The notes under the pieces were generated by a model that did no database searches, was not told the DNA's origin, and worked only from the letters and a program-made list of their open reading frames with translations. The position numbers and the translations under genes were made by a program. Of a DNA stretch of 64,000 nt, positions 1 to 8,854 are shown piece by piece. How positions within the stretch are numbered: the stretch's first letter is position 1; each line of letters begins with the position of its first letter. The DNA is from an uncultured Clostridia bacterium (GTDB lineage Bacteria > Bacillota > Clostridia > TANB77 > CAG-508). The stretch is from the NCBI GenBank assembly GCA_934177725.1, contig CAKPPO010000009.1, forward strand, positions 1 through 64,000. The letters run 5' to 3'.

Positions 1-224
1 CCTAACCATTTACATGTAGTTGCGGCTGAAGTAATTGTAATACCTCTTTCTTGCTCTTGAACCATCCAGTCCATTGTTGCTGCACCTTCGTGAACTTCTC
101 CTATTTTATGAGTTCTACCTGTATAGAATAGAATTCTTTCTGTAGTAGTAGTTTTTCCAGCATCTATATGAGCCATGATTCCTATGTTTCTTGTTTTCTC
201 TAAAGGAAACTCTCTTCCAGCCAT
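1..224 (-). CDS. fusA: Elongation factor G, N-terminal part (runs off window)
   Basis: The first 74 codons of the translocation GTPase EF-G are present; the rest lies beyond the left edge. The start is ATG at 224, 3-4 bases after a strong TAAGGAGGATAAAT ribosome site at 227-240. The translation shows the P-loop AHIDAGKTTTTE near residues 18-29 and the switch region QERGITITSAATT near residues 57-69, both hallmarks of EF-G. It is the third gene of the rpsL-rpsG-fusA group and is read in the same direction with about 130 bases to rpsG. Identification is secure; only the C-terminal domains are unseen. Confidence 0.97.
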   Translation of the reverse strand, partial: MAGREFPLEKTRNIGIMAHIDAGKTTTTERILFYTGRTHKIGEVHEGAATMDWMVQEQERGITITSAATTCKWL

Positions 225-357
225 ATATTTATCCTCCTTATTTCTAATGTCAAGGGACACTCCTTACCCTTTTGTCACTTCCACTCGGCTTAAGGAATAT
301 CCCTTTTCCTTATGAATTAGTGATGTCAGGTATTTTCGTATTCGCCTTGTTATATTT

Positions 358-828
358 TTACCATTTGTAATGTGCAAATGCTTTATTAGCTTCTGCCATT
401 CTATGCATATCTTCTTTCTTCTTGAATGCTCCACCATTTCCAGCGATAGCATCTAAAATTTCACCTGCTAGTTTTTCAGCCATAGTTTTTTCATGTCTGT
501 TTCTAGCATATGATACTAACCATCTTAAACCTAAAGTTTGTCTTCTTTCTGGTCTAATCTCTAATGGTACTTGATATGTAGCACCTCCAACTCTTCTTGC
601 CTTTACTTCTAGTACTGGCATTACATTGTTAAGTGCTTCTTCAAATACTTCTAGCGGATCTCTTTGCTCTTTTTCTTTTATGATATCAAATGCATCATAT
701 ACTATTTTTTGAGCTACTGTTTTTTTACCATCTAACATAACATTGTTAACTAATTTTGTAACAAGTTTGCTATTGTACATTGGATCTGCTATTACATCTC
801 TTTTTGCTATAAATCCTCTTCTTGGCAC
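358..828 (-). CDS. rpsG: 30S ribosomal protein S7
   Basis: This 156-residue protein has the normal length and sequence of bacterial S7, which binds the 3' major domain of 16S rRNA and nucleates assembly of the small-subunit head. MPRRGFIAKRD at the N-terminus, the central RRVGGATYQVPLEIRPERR segment and the C-terminal AFAHYKW are typical of the family. ATG at 828 follows a GGAGGGAAGA ribosome site. It lies between rpsL and fusA in the canonical str order. In many bacteria S7 represses its own operon by binding the rpsL-rpsG spacer; the spacer here is about 200 bases, but I do not recognise that structure in it. Confidence 0.98.
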   Translation of the reverse strand: MPRRGFIAKRDVIADPMYNSKLVTKLVNNVMLDGKKTVAQKIVYDAFDIIKEKEQRDPLEVFEEALNNVMPVLEVKARRVGGATYQVPLEIRPERRQTLGLRWLVSYARNRHEKTMAEKLAGEILDAIAGNGGAFKKKEDMHRMAEANKAFAHYKW

Positions 829-1026
829 TATTCTTCCCTCCTTTTTTTATTTAGATACCTATAAAAGTATCTTTGGTACTCTTAAGAAATTTAATACTTT
901 ATTTTCTTCTCAAATTTCTTCAGTATAGTGCGTATAATCTATTCTAAATTTAAGCACCAAAGCTAAAAATTTAACTTTTACTTCAAATTAGTAATTTCTT
1001 ATATGCACTAAAAATTAATTTGTTTT

Positions 1027-1440
1027 TTATTTTTTAGGTTTTTTTGCTCCATACTTAGATCTAGCTTGCATTCTGTCTTTTACTCCAGCTGTATCTAATG
1101 TACCTCTTATAATGTGGTAACGAACACCAGGTAAATCTTTTACCCTTCCACCTCTAATTAGAACAACACTATGTTCTTGTAGGTTATGTCCAATTCCAGG
1201 AATATAAGATGTTACTTCATACCCATTTGAAAGTCTTACTCTGGCTACTTTTCTTAAAGCAGAGTTTGGCTTTTTAGGTGTTACTGTTTTAACTACTGTA
1301 CATACACCTCTTTTTTGTGGTGCTCTTCTATCTGTTACTTTTTTCTTCATAGAATTGTAACCATGTTGTAAAGCTGGTGATGTAGATTTAGTTGTTGCAG
1401 TATGTCTTCCTTTTCTTACTAATTGATTAATTGTTGGCAC
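1027..1440 (-). CDS. rpsL: 30S ribosomal protein S12
   Basis: S12 sits at the decoding centre and governs translational accuracy and streptomycin response. The 137-residue product starts MPTINQLVRKGR and contains TPKKPNSALRKVARVRL, the conserved loop whose first lysine is the classical streptomycin-resistance position, and the second conserved block at GVRYHIIRG. The lysine is wild type. The start is GTG at 1440 behind an AGGAGGTG ribosome site. It is the first gene of the rpsL-rpsG-fusA transcript, with its own promoter at 1516-1544 rather than being read directly from rpoC, which is about 47 kb away. Confidence 0.98.
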   Translation of the reverse strand: MPTINQLVRKGRHTATTKSTSPALQHGYNSMKKKVTDRRAPQKRGVCTVVKTVTPKKPNSALRKVARVRLSNGYEVTSYIPGIGHNLQEHSVVLIRGGRVKDLPGVRYHIIRGTLDTAGVKDRMQARSKYGAKKPKK

Positions 1441-1474
1441 TTAAATTTCACCTCCTATAAAAATTTTTAAACCG

Positions 1475-1544
1475 CTACGGAAATGCTTGTTTTTCTCATT
1501 TCCATAACGGTTTATATTTTATCATGATTTGGTTATAAAGTCAA
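1475..1544 (-). promoter_or_regulatory. str operon promoter plus 5' leader hairpin
   Basis: On the minus strand TTGACT (1544-1539) and TAAAAT (1521-1516) are spaced by exactly 17 bases, a near-consensus sigma-A promoter. The predicted transcript start near 1509 falls at the base of a hairpin at about 1475-1512 (arms AACCG/CGGTT and GGAAATG/CATTTCC around an A-rich loop), which ends about 20 bases before the rpsL ribosome site. The hairpin could stabilise the 5' end, attenuate transcription (it is followed by TAAAAATTTTTA) or act as a protein-binding leader; the sequence alone does not decide. Confidence 0.75.
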
Positions 1545-1563
1545 TATTTTACAATAAATTTCT

Positions 1564-3192
1564 TTATCTTGCATCGTCTTCTCTCTGAGTTGCTACATAG
1601 TTATTGTCTTTATATTCAAATTTAGCATTTTTTAGCCTTTCTGCTCTTTCTTTTAGCATTCTGCTAGCTTCTCTCTTATTTTCCATTATTTTCATATTAT
1701 TTTTATTTTTGTCTTCTCTTGCTTTCTTTCTTATTTCTTCTGCAAATTGATAATTTCTACTTGTTTCTTCTTCTATTTCTTGAGTTTTAACATCATCTTC
1801 TTCTTTTTCTTGTTCGCTTTGTTTTGAAACTGGTAGTTTTTCAACTTTTTTGAAATCAAGTAATTTAGTTGCTTTATTTTTAATCTTGTTTATTAATTCC
1901 ATAACAGTTACTTTTGCTCCTTTCTTTACTGTTGCTATTTTCTTTTTCTTTGCATTATTAGCAATATTTAAAATTTCGTTTTTCTCTTCTTCTGTGAATG
2001 CTTCTTTATCAAATAGTCCTTTTAAATTATATTCTATTTCTATTTGATTTTTTTCCATTTCATATTCTTTATCTTCTTTACGTCCCGTCATTATTTTATA
2101 ATATTCTTTAGCCTTATTAGTCATATACTTTTTGTCATATTCTACCAATGCATATAATATATTTACATCAACATTTTCTGTATTTACTTGTTTTCCATAT
2201 TTTTCTTCCATGCCTTCTTTATTTAAAAGCAATTTTCCATTTCTTCTTGTAGTTGTTATTTCTCCAGTACTTGTATTTTCAATTAAATACATATTATATT
2301 TAGCGTTGTATAAAATTTTTATAGATTCATTATTTTTAGTAAGTTCATCTTTATTTTCCCCATTTAAGTCTATTTCTTCAAAGTCATTGTCTAAAGCTTC
2401 TTTAGCTCTTTGTTCTAGTTCATCTATTACATTTGAATTTACTACTCTACTTTTATTTTTTTTGTTAGAATTGTCTGGATTTAGCATTGCGTCAATATCT
2501 TCTAATCTGTATTTTTCTTTATCATTTTTTTCATTTTCTTTTTGTTCTGTCTGTTTCTTTTCTGTTTGACTTTCTTCTTTTCTAGATTTTCTATTATCCT
2601 TTTGTTCTGTTTGTTTCTTTTCTGTTTGACTTTCTTCTTTTCCAGATTTTCTATTACCTTTATTTCTGCTTGTTTCTTCCTTGTCAGATTTTTCATCAAC
2701 CTTTTCATTTTCTTTAGAATCTAACAATTCCATTTTTCTTTGCAATTTATCTCTCTTTTCTAATTCAATTCTTAAAGCTTTAATAGAACCAATTGCATGT
2801 ATATCTTTTATTTCTGTTTTCTTGTCTTTAAACTCTTCTTTATGACTTTCTTTATATTCTCTTAATTGATTTTTGTATTGTTCTATTGTATTATTTATAT
2901 AATCTAATTCTTGTTGTGTTTTTACTTTTTCTTTATTTTTCAAGTTAATTATTTGATTAATTTCTTCTTGTAATTTATTTCTTTTTTCTAACTCAATTTT
3001 TAAAGCTTTAATAGAACCAATTGTATGTATGTCTTTTATTTCTGCTTTTTTGTCTTTAAATTCTTCTTTATGACTTTCTTTGTATTCTCTTAGTTGTTTT
3101 TGATATTGTTCTACTGTTCCATTAACATAAGCTAATTGTTCTTTTAATACAACTTCTTTTTTATTTAATTCTAATATTTCATTATTATCCAT
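1564..3192 (-). CDS. Lysine/glutamate-rich coiled-coil protein with internal repeats
   Basis: I do not recognise a family for this 542-residue protein. It begins with two tandem copies of a roughly 75-residue unit (about residues 15-75 and 91-153), each containing the segment LREYKESHKEEFKDKK followed by EIKDIH and GSIKAL. A short repetitive hinge (about 175-220) repeats KEESQTEKKQTEQK twice. The middle (about 285-360) looks less repetitive and may be a small folded domain; the C-terminal third is again charged and helical, ending in REASRMLKERAERLK. There is no signal peptide or membrane segment, so it is probably cytoplasmic and elongated. It stands alone with spacers on both sides. A structural or cytoskeletal role is only a guess. 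Confidence 0.75.
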   Translation of the reverse strand: MDNNEILELNKKEVVLKEQLAYVNGTVEQYQKQLREYKESHKEEFKDKKAEIKDIHTIGSIKALKIELEKRNKLQEEINQIINLKNKEKVKTQQELDYINNTIEQYKNQLREYKESHKEEFKDKKTEIKDIHAIGSIKALRIELEKRDKLQRKMELLDSKENEKVDEKSDKEETSRNKGNRKSGKEESQTEKKQTEQKDNRKSRKEESQTEKKQTEQKENEKNDKEKYRLEDIDAMLNPDNSNKKNKSRVVNSNVIDELEQRAKEALDNDFEEIDLNGENKDELTKNNESIKILYNAKYNMYLIENTSTGEITTTRRNGKLLLNKEGMEEKYGKQVNTENVDVNILYALVEYDKKYMTNKAKEYYKIMTGRKEDKEYEMEKNQIEIEYNLKGLFDKEAFTEEEKNEILNIANNAKKKKIATVKKGAKVTVMELINKIKNKATKLLDFKKVEKLPVSKQSEQEKEEDDVKTQEIEEETSRNYQFAEEIRKKAREDKNKNNMKIMENKREASRMLKERAERLKNAKFEYKDNNYVATQREDDAR

Positions 3193-3424
3193 ATATTTTT
3201 CCCTCCAAAATACATTTACACATTTTTACCTAAGTTCTATTTTACCATAAAATTACATAAAATGCAACAATATTATGTAAAATAATTGTATTTGTTATAT
3301 AAATTTAATATTTTCGACTTAATTTTGTAATACGAAAGAAGAAAAAATAAAGACTACATTTAGTTGTAATCTCTATTTATAAAATAACGTTCAATTCCAA
3401 TTTCACTATTTTAGTTACTTTTCA

Positions 3425-4786
3425 TTAAAAAGTAACTTTTTTCAAACTCTCTATTGCCTTATCTGCAAGTTTTCCATATTTTATTTTTTTGTCTTTTATT
3501 CTTTCTTCTAAAGAAGGTACTATTCCAAAGTTCGCATTCATGGGTTGGAAATTTTCAGTATCGGTTGATATATAATTGCTTAGTGCTCCTATCATTGTAT
3601 CTTTTGGAAATATTATTTTCTTATTTGTTTTATTAAAATCTTGTATTGCATTTAAAGAAGTTACCATTCCAGATGAAATTGATTCAACATATCCTTCTAC
3701 TCCTGTTATTTGTCCTGCAAAATATATATTTGAATGTTCTTTCATTTTATAAGTGCTATCTAGTAATTTGGGTGAATTTATAAATGTATTTCTATGCATT
3801 ACTCCATATTTTATAAATTCTGCACTCTCTAACCCCGGAATTAAAGAAAATACTCTTTTTTGTTCTCCAAATTTTAAATTTGTTTGGAATCCTACTATGT
3901 TATACATTGTACCTTCATCATTATCTTGTCTTAATTGAACTACTGCATATGGTCTTCTTGCTGTTCTTAAATCTGTAAATCCTACTGGTTTTAATGGACC
4001 AAATCTTAATGTATCTAGTCCTCTTTTTGCCATAACCTCTATCGGCATACAACCTTCAAATATTTCTCTTTTTTCAAATTCATGTAATTCAACTATCCCT
4101 GCATTTACTAGTTCATTTACAAAATTTTCATATTCTTCTTTGTTCATAGGAAGATTTATATAACTTTGTTCTTGGTTTTCTATTCTTTTCTTCCACTCTT
4201 CTATATCTTCGTCTTTTCCTCGTTCTTCATCATATCTATTTCCATAAAAAGCTATATTAAAGTCTATACTATCTTTTTCTATTATAGGAGCTGCTGCATC
4301 ATAAAAAGCAAGTTCTTTTTCTCCTGTCAATTTTTTTATTTCTTCTGCCAATTTGTTTGACGTAAGTGGTCCTGTTGCTATTATTACTATTCCATTGTTT
4401 ATTAATTCTTCTAAAGATGTTACTTCTTTTCTTACTATTTCTATATTTTCCATGTTTTCTAAAGTATTTGTTACTTTTTCAGAAAACTTTTCTCTATCTA
4501 CTGCTAATGCTTGTCCTGCTGGAACTGCAGTTTCATCTGCTACTTTTATAAGTAAGCTATCTAGCATTCTTAGTTCTTCTTTTAATAATCCACATGCGTT
4601 TGTATGTAAGTTTGATTTAAACGAATTACTGCATACTATTTCTGCCAAATTTTCATTTGTATGAGCTTTAGAAAATTCTTCTGGCTTCATTTCATATAGT
4701 TTTACTTTTATTCCAGCTTTTGCTATCTGGTATGCTGCTTCCGCTCCTGCTAAACCTCCACCTATTATTGTTATATAATCTTTCAT
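3425..4786 (-). CDS. trmFO: Methylenetetrahydrofolate-tRNA-(uracil-54-C5)-methyltransferase TrmFO
   Basis: TrmFO is the folate/FAD-dependent enzyme that makes m5U54 in the T-loop of tRNA in most Firmicutes. The 453-residue product starts with the FAD dinucleotide-binding motif IGGGLAGAEAA and continues with the family signature HTNENLAEIVCSNSFKSN (about residues 42-59), which carries a conserved cysteine. Later segments such as FEGCMPIEVMAKRG and the C-terminal MNANFGI also fit TrmFO (formerly Gid) rather than the related MnmG. Length is normal. ATG at 4786 follows a TTAGGAG site. In many Firmicutes trmFO sits next to topA; here topA is about 13 kb away. Confidence 0.96.
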   Translation of the reverse strand: MKDYITIIGGGLAGAEAAYQIAKAGIKVKLYEMKPEEFSKAHTNENLAEIVCSNSFKSNLHTNACGLLKEELRMLDSLLIKVADETAVPAGQALAVDREKFSEKVTNTLENMENIEIVRKEVTSLEELINNGIVIIATGPLTSNKLAEEIKKLTGEKELAFYDAAAPIIEKDSIDFNIAFYGNRYDEERGKDEDIEEWKKRIENQEQSYINLPMNKEEYENFVNELVNAGIVELHEFEKREIFEGCMPIEVMAKRGLDTLRFGPLKPVGFTDLRTARRPYAVVQLRQDNDEGTMYNIVGFQTNLKFGEQKRVFSLIPGLESAEFIKYGVMHRNTFINSPKLLDSTYKMKEHSNIYFAGQITGVEGYVESISSGMVTSLNAIQDFNKTNKKIIFPKDTMIGALSNYISTDTENFQPMNANFGIVPSLEERIKDKKIKYGKLADKAIESLKKVTF

Positions 4787-4802
4787 TTAATTTCTCCTAA
4801 TT

Positions 4803-7800
4803 TTATTTGAACAATTCCATTATCTCTTCTTTAGAAAGTTTATTTAGGAATGTCTCGTTCGTAGATAATACGTTATCTATAAGTTTTGATTTTCTTTCTT
4901 GTAGTTCATAAATTTTTTCTTCTATAGAGTTTTTTGTAATTAACTTATATACCTGAACATTTTTCTTTTGTCCTATTCTATATGTTCTATCTGTTGCTTG
5001 ATTTTCTGCAGATATATTCCACCATGGATCATAGTGAATTACCATATCTGCACCTATTAAGTTTAGTCCTGTTCCTCCTGCTTTTAATGAAATTAAAAAT
5101 ACCTTTTTATTTTCATCTTCATTGAATTCATCTACAAGTTTAATCCTTTCACCGACTTTTGTTTGTCCAGTTAGTTTAGAATATTCTATTTTTTCTTTTT
5201 TAAGTTTTTCTTCTATCATAGGGAACATTCCTGTATAACTAGAAAATAGTAAAATCTTGTGACCTGAATCTACTGCATCTTTTATTACTTCTATACATTG
5301 GTTAAGTTTACTACTTTCTGCTTTATAATCACTTAAAAATAAAGCTGGATGGCAACATATTTGTCTTAGTCTCATTAATAGTGCTAATATTTTTATTTGG
5401 CTCTTTTCAAACCCATTAGCATTTATTTCTTGCATCATTTCACTTCTAGCATTTTGCATATAAGACATATATATTTTTTGTTGTTCTTCTTCCATTTCAT
5501 TATTAAGCACTGTTATTGTTTTATCTGGAAGTTCTGTTAAAACTTCTCCTTTTATTCTTCTTAATATAAATGGCTCTATAAGCATTTTTAATTTTCTCAT
5601 AGCCACATTATCTTCATCTTTTACTATTGGCATTTCATATAATTCTTTAAATTTTCTATAACCAAATAGATATCCTGGCATTATAAAGTCAAATATAGAC
5701 CATAGTTCTGATAAAGAGTTTTCTATTGGAGTTCCTGTTAAAGCATATTTCGTGCTTGCATTTATCTCTTTTATAGCTTTTGCATTTTGTGTATTGTTAT
5801 TTTTTATATATTGTGCTTCATCTGCAATTATAAATTTGAATTCATAATTTAGCTCTTTGTATGTTTCTATATCTCTTTTTAATAAGTCATATGATGTAAT
5901 TACTATGTTATATTTTGGTATACTTTTTATCTGCTTTACTCTTTCATCTGCATTTCCATGTATTACAAGTGATGTTAAATCTGGTGTGAATTTTTTTATT
6001 TCATTTTGCCAGTTTAGTGAAAGTGAGCTTGGACATACAACAATGCTTGGCTTTGGCTTTTTTTCGTTTTGTACGTAATCTAAAATTACTGCCAATAGTT
6101 GAATTGTTTTTCCAAGTCCCATGTCGTCTGCTAATATTCCGCCAAATCCATAGCTATCTAATACTTTTAACCATTTGTATCCTACCTTTTGATAACTTCT
6201 TAAAGATGCATTTAAATTTTTAGGTAAGTTTATTTCTTCATTTAGTTCTTTATTTTCAACTTTGTTTACTAACTCTTTGTAGTTTTCATTTTTAGTAATT
6301 ACTGTACCTTTTATATTATCTAACATTCTGTCTAAATATAAACTTCTATATATAGGAAGTTTAACTTCTCCTTTTTCTAGTTCTTTAAAGTTTATATCTA
6401 GCCCATTTGTCATACTGTCTAAAAGTTCTATTGTTTCGTTTTTTTCTAATGTTATAAAACTTCCATCTTTTAATCTATGATATTTTTTCTTTAAGTGATA
6501 TTTTTGCATTATTTCTTTTAATTCTGATGGCTCAAAATCTAAATTTGAAAAATCCACACTTAATAAATTGTTTTCTATTCTTACTCCTAAATTTCCAATT
6601 TTAGGTTCTTTTATTTCTTTTTTCTTAAAATTGTCTGTTGCTAAAACTTCAAATTTCTTCATATATGTTTCAATATCTGAAGATAAGAAATTATAGATTA
6701 AGTTTTCATTAACCAAAATTAATCTTGCTTTTTCAACTTCTAACATGAAACCAGAATTCTTAAATATTTCTAATACTTCATCTTCTTTTGCTATATCTCT
6801 TGCAAAGTCCATTTCTTGTTCTAATAGCGGATTGAATTCTTTGTCTTCATATATAAATCTTATATCTGCTGTAATAAAATTTTGCTCATTATAGTCTAAA
6901 TATACTTTTACAAAAAGCTCTTTTGGTATATATTTTTTTATTTCATCTTCATTTAAGCTACTTACTTCTATTTTATCTCTTACTTTTGGAAATACTATTG
7001 AAAATAGTTTCGAAACTTCTTCTTTTGGAAATACTATATGGTTTGTAAAACTGTTTCTAAATGTTTGAAGTAATTTTAATGTCTCTTTGAAACTATCATC
7101 ACATTTATATAAGATGTTTTGCATAAAGAAATATATAGCTTTTCTGCCTTCAATTACGTCATATTCATAAACATCTATGTTAGGAACTAATGCATATTCT
7201 TTTTCATTTTCTTCTTTTATTTCAAATTTTATTTCTGGTGTTTGTTTTAAGAATAATATTTTCTTTTCTATGTTCTCTTTTTGAAGTATAACTTCTTTTC
7301 CCTCTAATACTTCAAATAATTCGTCCATACCTGTATTAGAAATAGTTATATAGCTATCTTCCATTGTTCTTCCATAATATGTGTATTGGTTTGTTGCTTC
7401 ATTTGCGTATTTTATTATTTCTGCATATTTTAAAATGTATTGTAGTAGTGGTATTGAATCTTTATCAAATGCTTCTTCTTCGTGTACAAATTCTAATTTT
7501 GTTCCATAACGATGAAATTCCTTTTTTTGCATTCTGTCATAAAATTCTGCTAGATTCTTTATTTTATAAAATTGTTTTTCTCCAATTTTTACTTCCATTT
7601 TTAATGTTTTTAAATATGAATTATATATTAATTTTGGTTCTATTTTTATATTATGTGGCATAACCTTTATTTTATTTTGCTCGTTTGTTTCTTCATGAGT
7701 TGGATAAAAATTATTTATTAACTGTTTAAATTCACGATATTTTTCTTCTCTTTTTTGATATTTATTATACATTTGCATATCTGTTTGTTTTTGTTCTATA

Positions 7801-8123
7801 TCTCCAGAAAATATTCTAACATAATTTTCGTTGTTACTAAATTCTATAGCTGTCGCTAGAATATGCTTACATGTTCCATAGTGTTCATAATAATCTGGGC
7901 AATTACAACTTACGTCTTCTATTTCGCCTTTTTCCACTTTTATATGAACATCATAAATTTCTGTGCCTCTTACTTTAGAGCGAATTTCAAAGTTGTTCTT
8001 ATCTTCATAAGTTACTTTTGTTATTTTTACTTTTTTATCATCTACGTATTCTTCAGCTCTTTCTTCTCTTGTGTTTCCTGCTGAGGTACGCAGTTCTTTT
8101 AATATTTCTGGATTTACTATCAT
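4803..8123 (-). CDS. SWIM zinc-finger SNF2-family helicase
   Basis: This 1106-residue protein is a Snf2/Rad54-type ATP-dependent DNA translocase. An N-terminal SWIM finger is visible as Cys73-x-Cys75 and Cys85-x-His87, followed by a poorly conserved region of about 500 residues typical of the bacterial SNF2-helicase-associated class. The C-terminal half carries the motor: GGILADDMGLGKT (Walker A), FIIADEAQ (motif II, a DEAQ variant), the ALTGTPIEN motif and, in the second RecA lobe, KAGGTGLNL and RTYRIGQ. It lies just downstream of and codirectional with no close partner; trmFO follows after 16 bases, so the two may be cotranscribed. Substrate and role (repair, restart, chromatin-like remodelling) are not known for this class. 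Confidence 0.92.
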   Translation of the reverse strand: MIVNPEILKELRTSAGNTREERAEEYVDDKKVKITKVTYEDKNNFEIRSKVRGTEIYDVHIKVEKGEIEDVSCNCPDYYEHYGTCKHILATAIEFSNNENYVRIFSGDIEQKQTDMQMYNKYQKREEKYREFKQLINNFYPTHEETNEQNKIKVMPHNIKIEPKLIYNSYLKTLKMEVKIGEKQFYKIKNLAEFYDRMQKKEFHRYGTKLEFVHEEEAFDKDSIPLLQYILKYAEIIKYANEATNQYTYYGRTMEDSYITISNTGMDELFEVLEGKEVILQKENIEKKILFLKQTPEIKFEIKEENEKEYALVPNIDVYEYDVIEGRKAIYFFMQNILYKCDDSFKETLKLLQTFRNSFTNHIVFPKEEVSKLFSIVFPKVRDKIEVSSLNEDEIKKYIPKELFVKVYLDYNEQNFITADIRFIYEDKEFNPLLEQEMDFARDIAKEDEVLEIFKNSGFMLEVEKARLILVNENLIYNFLSSDIETYMKKFEVLATDNFKKKEIKEPKIGNLGVRIENNLLSVDFSNLDFEPSELKEIMQKYHLKKKYHRLKDGSFITLEKNETIELLDSMTNGLDINFKELEKGEVKLPIYRSLYLDRMLDNIKGTVITKNENYKELVNKVENKELNEEINLPKNLNASLRSYQKVGYKWLKVLDSYGFGGILADDMGLGKTIQLLAVILDYVQNEKKPKPSIVVCPSSLSLNWQNEIKKFTPDLTSLVIHGNADERVKQIKSIPKYNIVITSYDLLKRDIETYKELNYEFKFIIADEAQYIKNNNTQNAKAIKEINASTKYALTGTPIENSLSELWSIFDFIMPGYLFGYRKFKELYEMPIVKDEDNVAMRKLKMLIEPFILRRIKGEVLTELPDKTITVLNNEMEEEQQKIYMSYMQNARSEMMQEINANGFEKSQIKILALLMRLRQICCHPALFLSDYKAESSKLNQCIEVIKDAVDSGHKILLFSSYTGMFPMIEEKLKKEKIEYSKLTGQTKVGERIKLVDEFNEDENKKVFLISLKAGGTGLNLIGADMVIHYDPWWNISAENQATDRTYRIGQKKNVQVYKLITKNSIEEKIYELQERKSKLIDNVLSTNETFLNKLSKEEIMELFK

Positions 8124-8168
8124 TTTTACTCCTTCTTATATTAAATTTCTCATTTTTACTAGTGATAT

Positions 8169-8197
8169 ATTATATAATATTTTACAAGATTTTACAA
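8169..8197 (-). promoter_or_regulatory. Promoter of the SNF2 helicase gene
   Basis: On the minus strand TTGTAA (8197-8192) and TATAAT (8174-8169) are separated by 17 bases, about 45 bases before the helicase ATG. The -35 hexamer lies in a tandem duplication of the sequence TTGTAAAATC. Confidence 0.6.
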
Positions 8198-8446
8198 GAG
8201 GTTAATACACTTTTAGAGTAAATATTTAGACATAAAAAATGAATCCCAATTATTATAATAGCTCTTATTTTATTCATTTCCATTTTTCTCTTAATTCGAC
8301 TAATTTTCTTACTACTTCTGTCTCTCTTTTGCATCAAATAATATTCTATTTTTATTTTTATTCGACAAAATTCGATTGCATTTTTACTTTAATCTTTATT
8401 ATATTACTAATAGTAAATTCAAAATGAGATATTAAGGAGGTAATAA
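8198..8446. other. Intergenic region ahead of the MutS-domain-like gene
   Basis: No gene is supported in this stretch between two divergent genes. It contains three near-copies of ATTCGAC/ATTCGAT (around 8294, 8360 and 8370) and a possible plus-strand promoter TTGCAT-N18-TATATT (about 8376-8405) that would serve the next gene; the latter has a clear AAGGAGG ribosome site at 8434-8440. A 62-codon plus-strand frame at 8239-8427 has no ribosome site and low-complexity composition, so I do not call it. Confidence 0.4.
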
Positions 8447-8854
8447 ATGAGCAAATTATATACAGAATACTTAAGATTAAAAAAAGTAGATAGTAGTAAA
8501 ATATATCTTTTTAAAAGTGGTATTTTTTTTATTTCTTTAGATGAAGATGCTAAAAAATTGGCAGAGATATTTTCGTTTAAGTTAACATACTTAAATGAAA
8601 ATGTAGTAAAATGTGGTTTTCCTCAAAACAGATTAGAATATTACATATCTCAATTAACTATTTCTAAAATTCCTTTTGAAATAGTAGATTTAAATTATTC
8701 TAAAATAGACAATTATTCAGATTATCTTAATAATATAAAAATAAAGAACATTATTGATTCTATTATTGATATAGATATGAATAATATTACTTTTAAGCAG
8801 TCTTTTGAATTTTTAGATAAAATAAAGAAAGAATTAGGACAAATATTTAATTAA
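8447..8854 (+). CDS. Stand-alone MutS domain I-like protein (putative DGR accessory)
   Basis: This 135-residue protein resembles the N-terminal mismatch-recognition domain (domain I) of MutS without the rest of that enzyme. YTEYLRLKK, then FKSGIFFISLDEDAKKLAE, then VVKCGFPQNRLEYYISQL line up with the MutS pattern of YxxxK, GDFYELFxEDA, and GIPxHAxxxYxxKL. The mismatch-contacting Phe-x-Glu motif is altered: the phenylalanine is kept (F27) but the glutamate is isoleucine (I29), so classical mismatch reading may be lost. ATG at 8447 follows AAGGAGG by 6 bases. The gene converges on, and overlaps by 3 bases, the SSB-like gene next to the DGR template. I recall MutS-like accessory genes being described in DGR surveys but cannot verify that here. 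Family assignment is by motif reading only. Confidence 0.7.
   Translation: MSKLYTEYLRLKKVDSSKIYLFKSGIFFISLDEDAKKLAEIFSFKLTYLNENVVKCGFPQNRLEYYISQLTISKIPFEIVDLNYSKIDNYSDYLNNIKIKNIIDSIIDIDMNNITFKQSFEFLDKIKKELGQIFN

Noticed and set aside
8239..8427. 62-codon plus-strand frame before the MutS-like gene
   Set aside because: No ribosome site and low-complexity residues; it ends inside the likely promoter region of the next gene.
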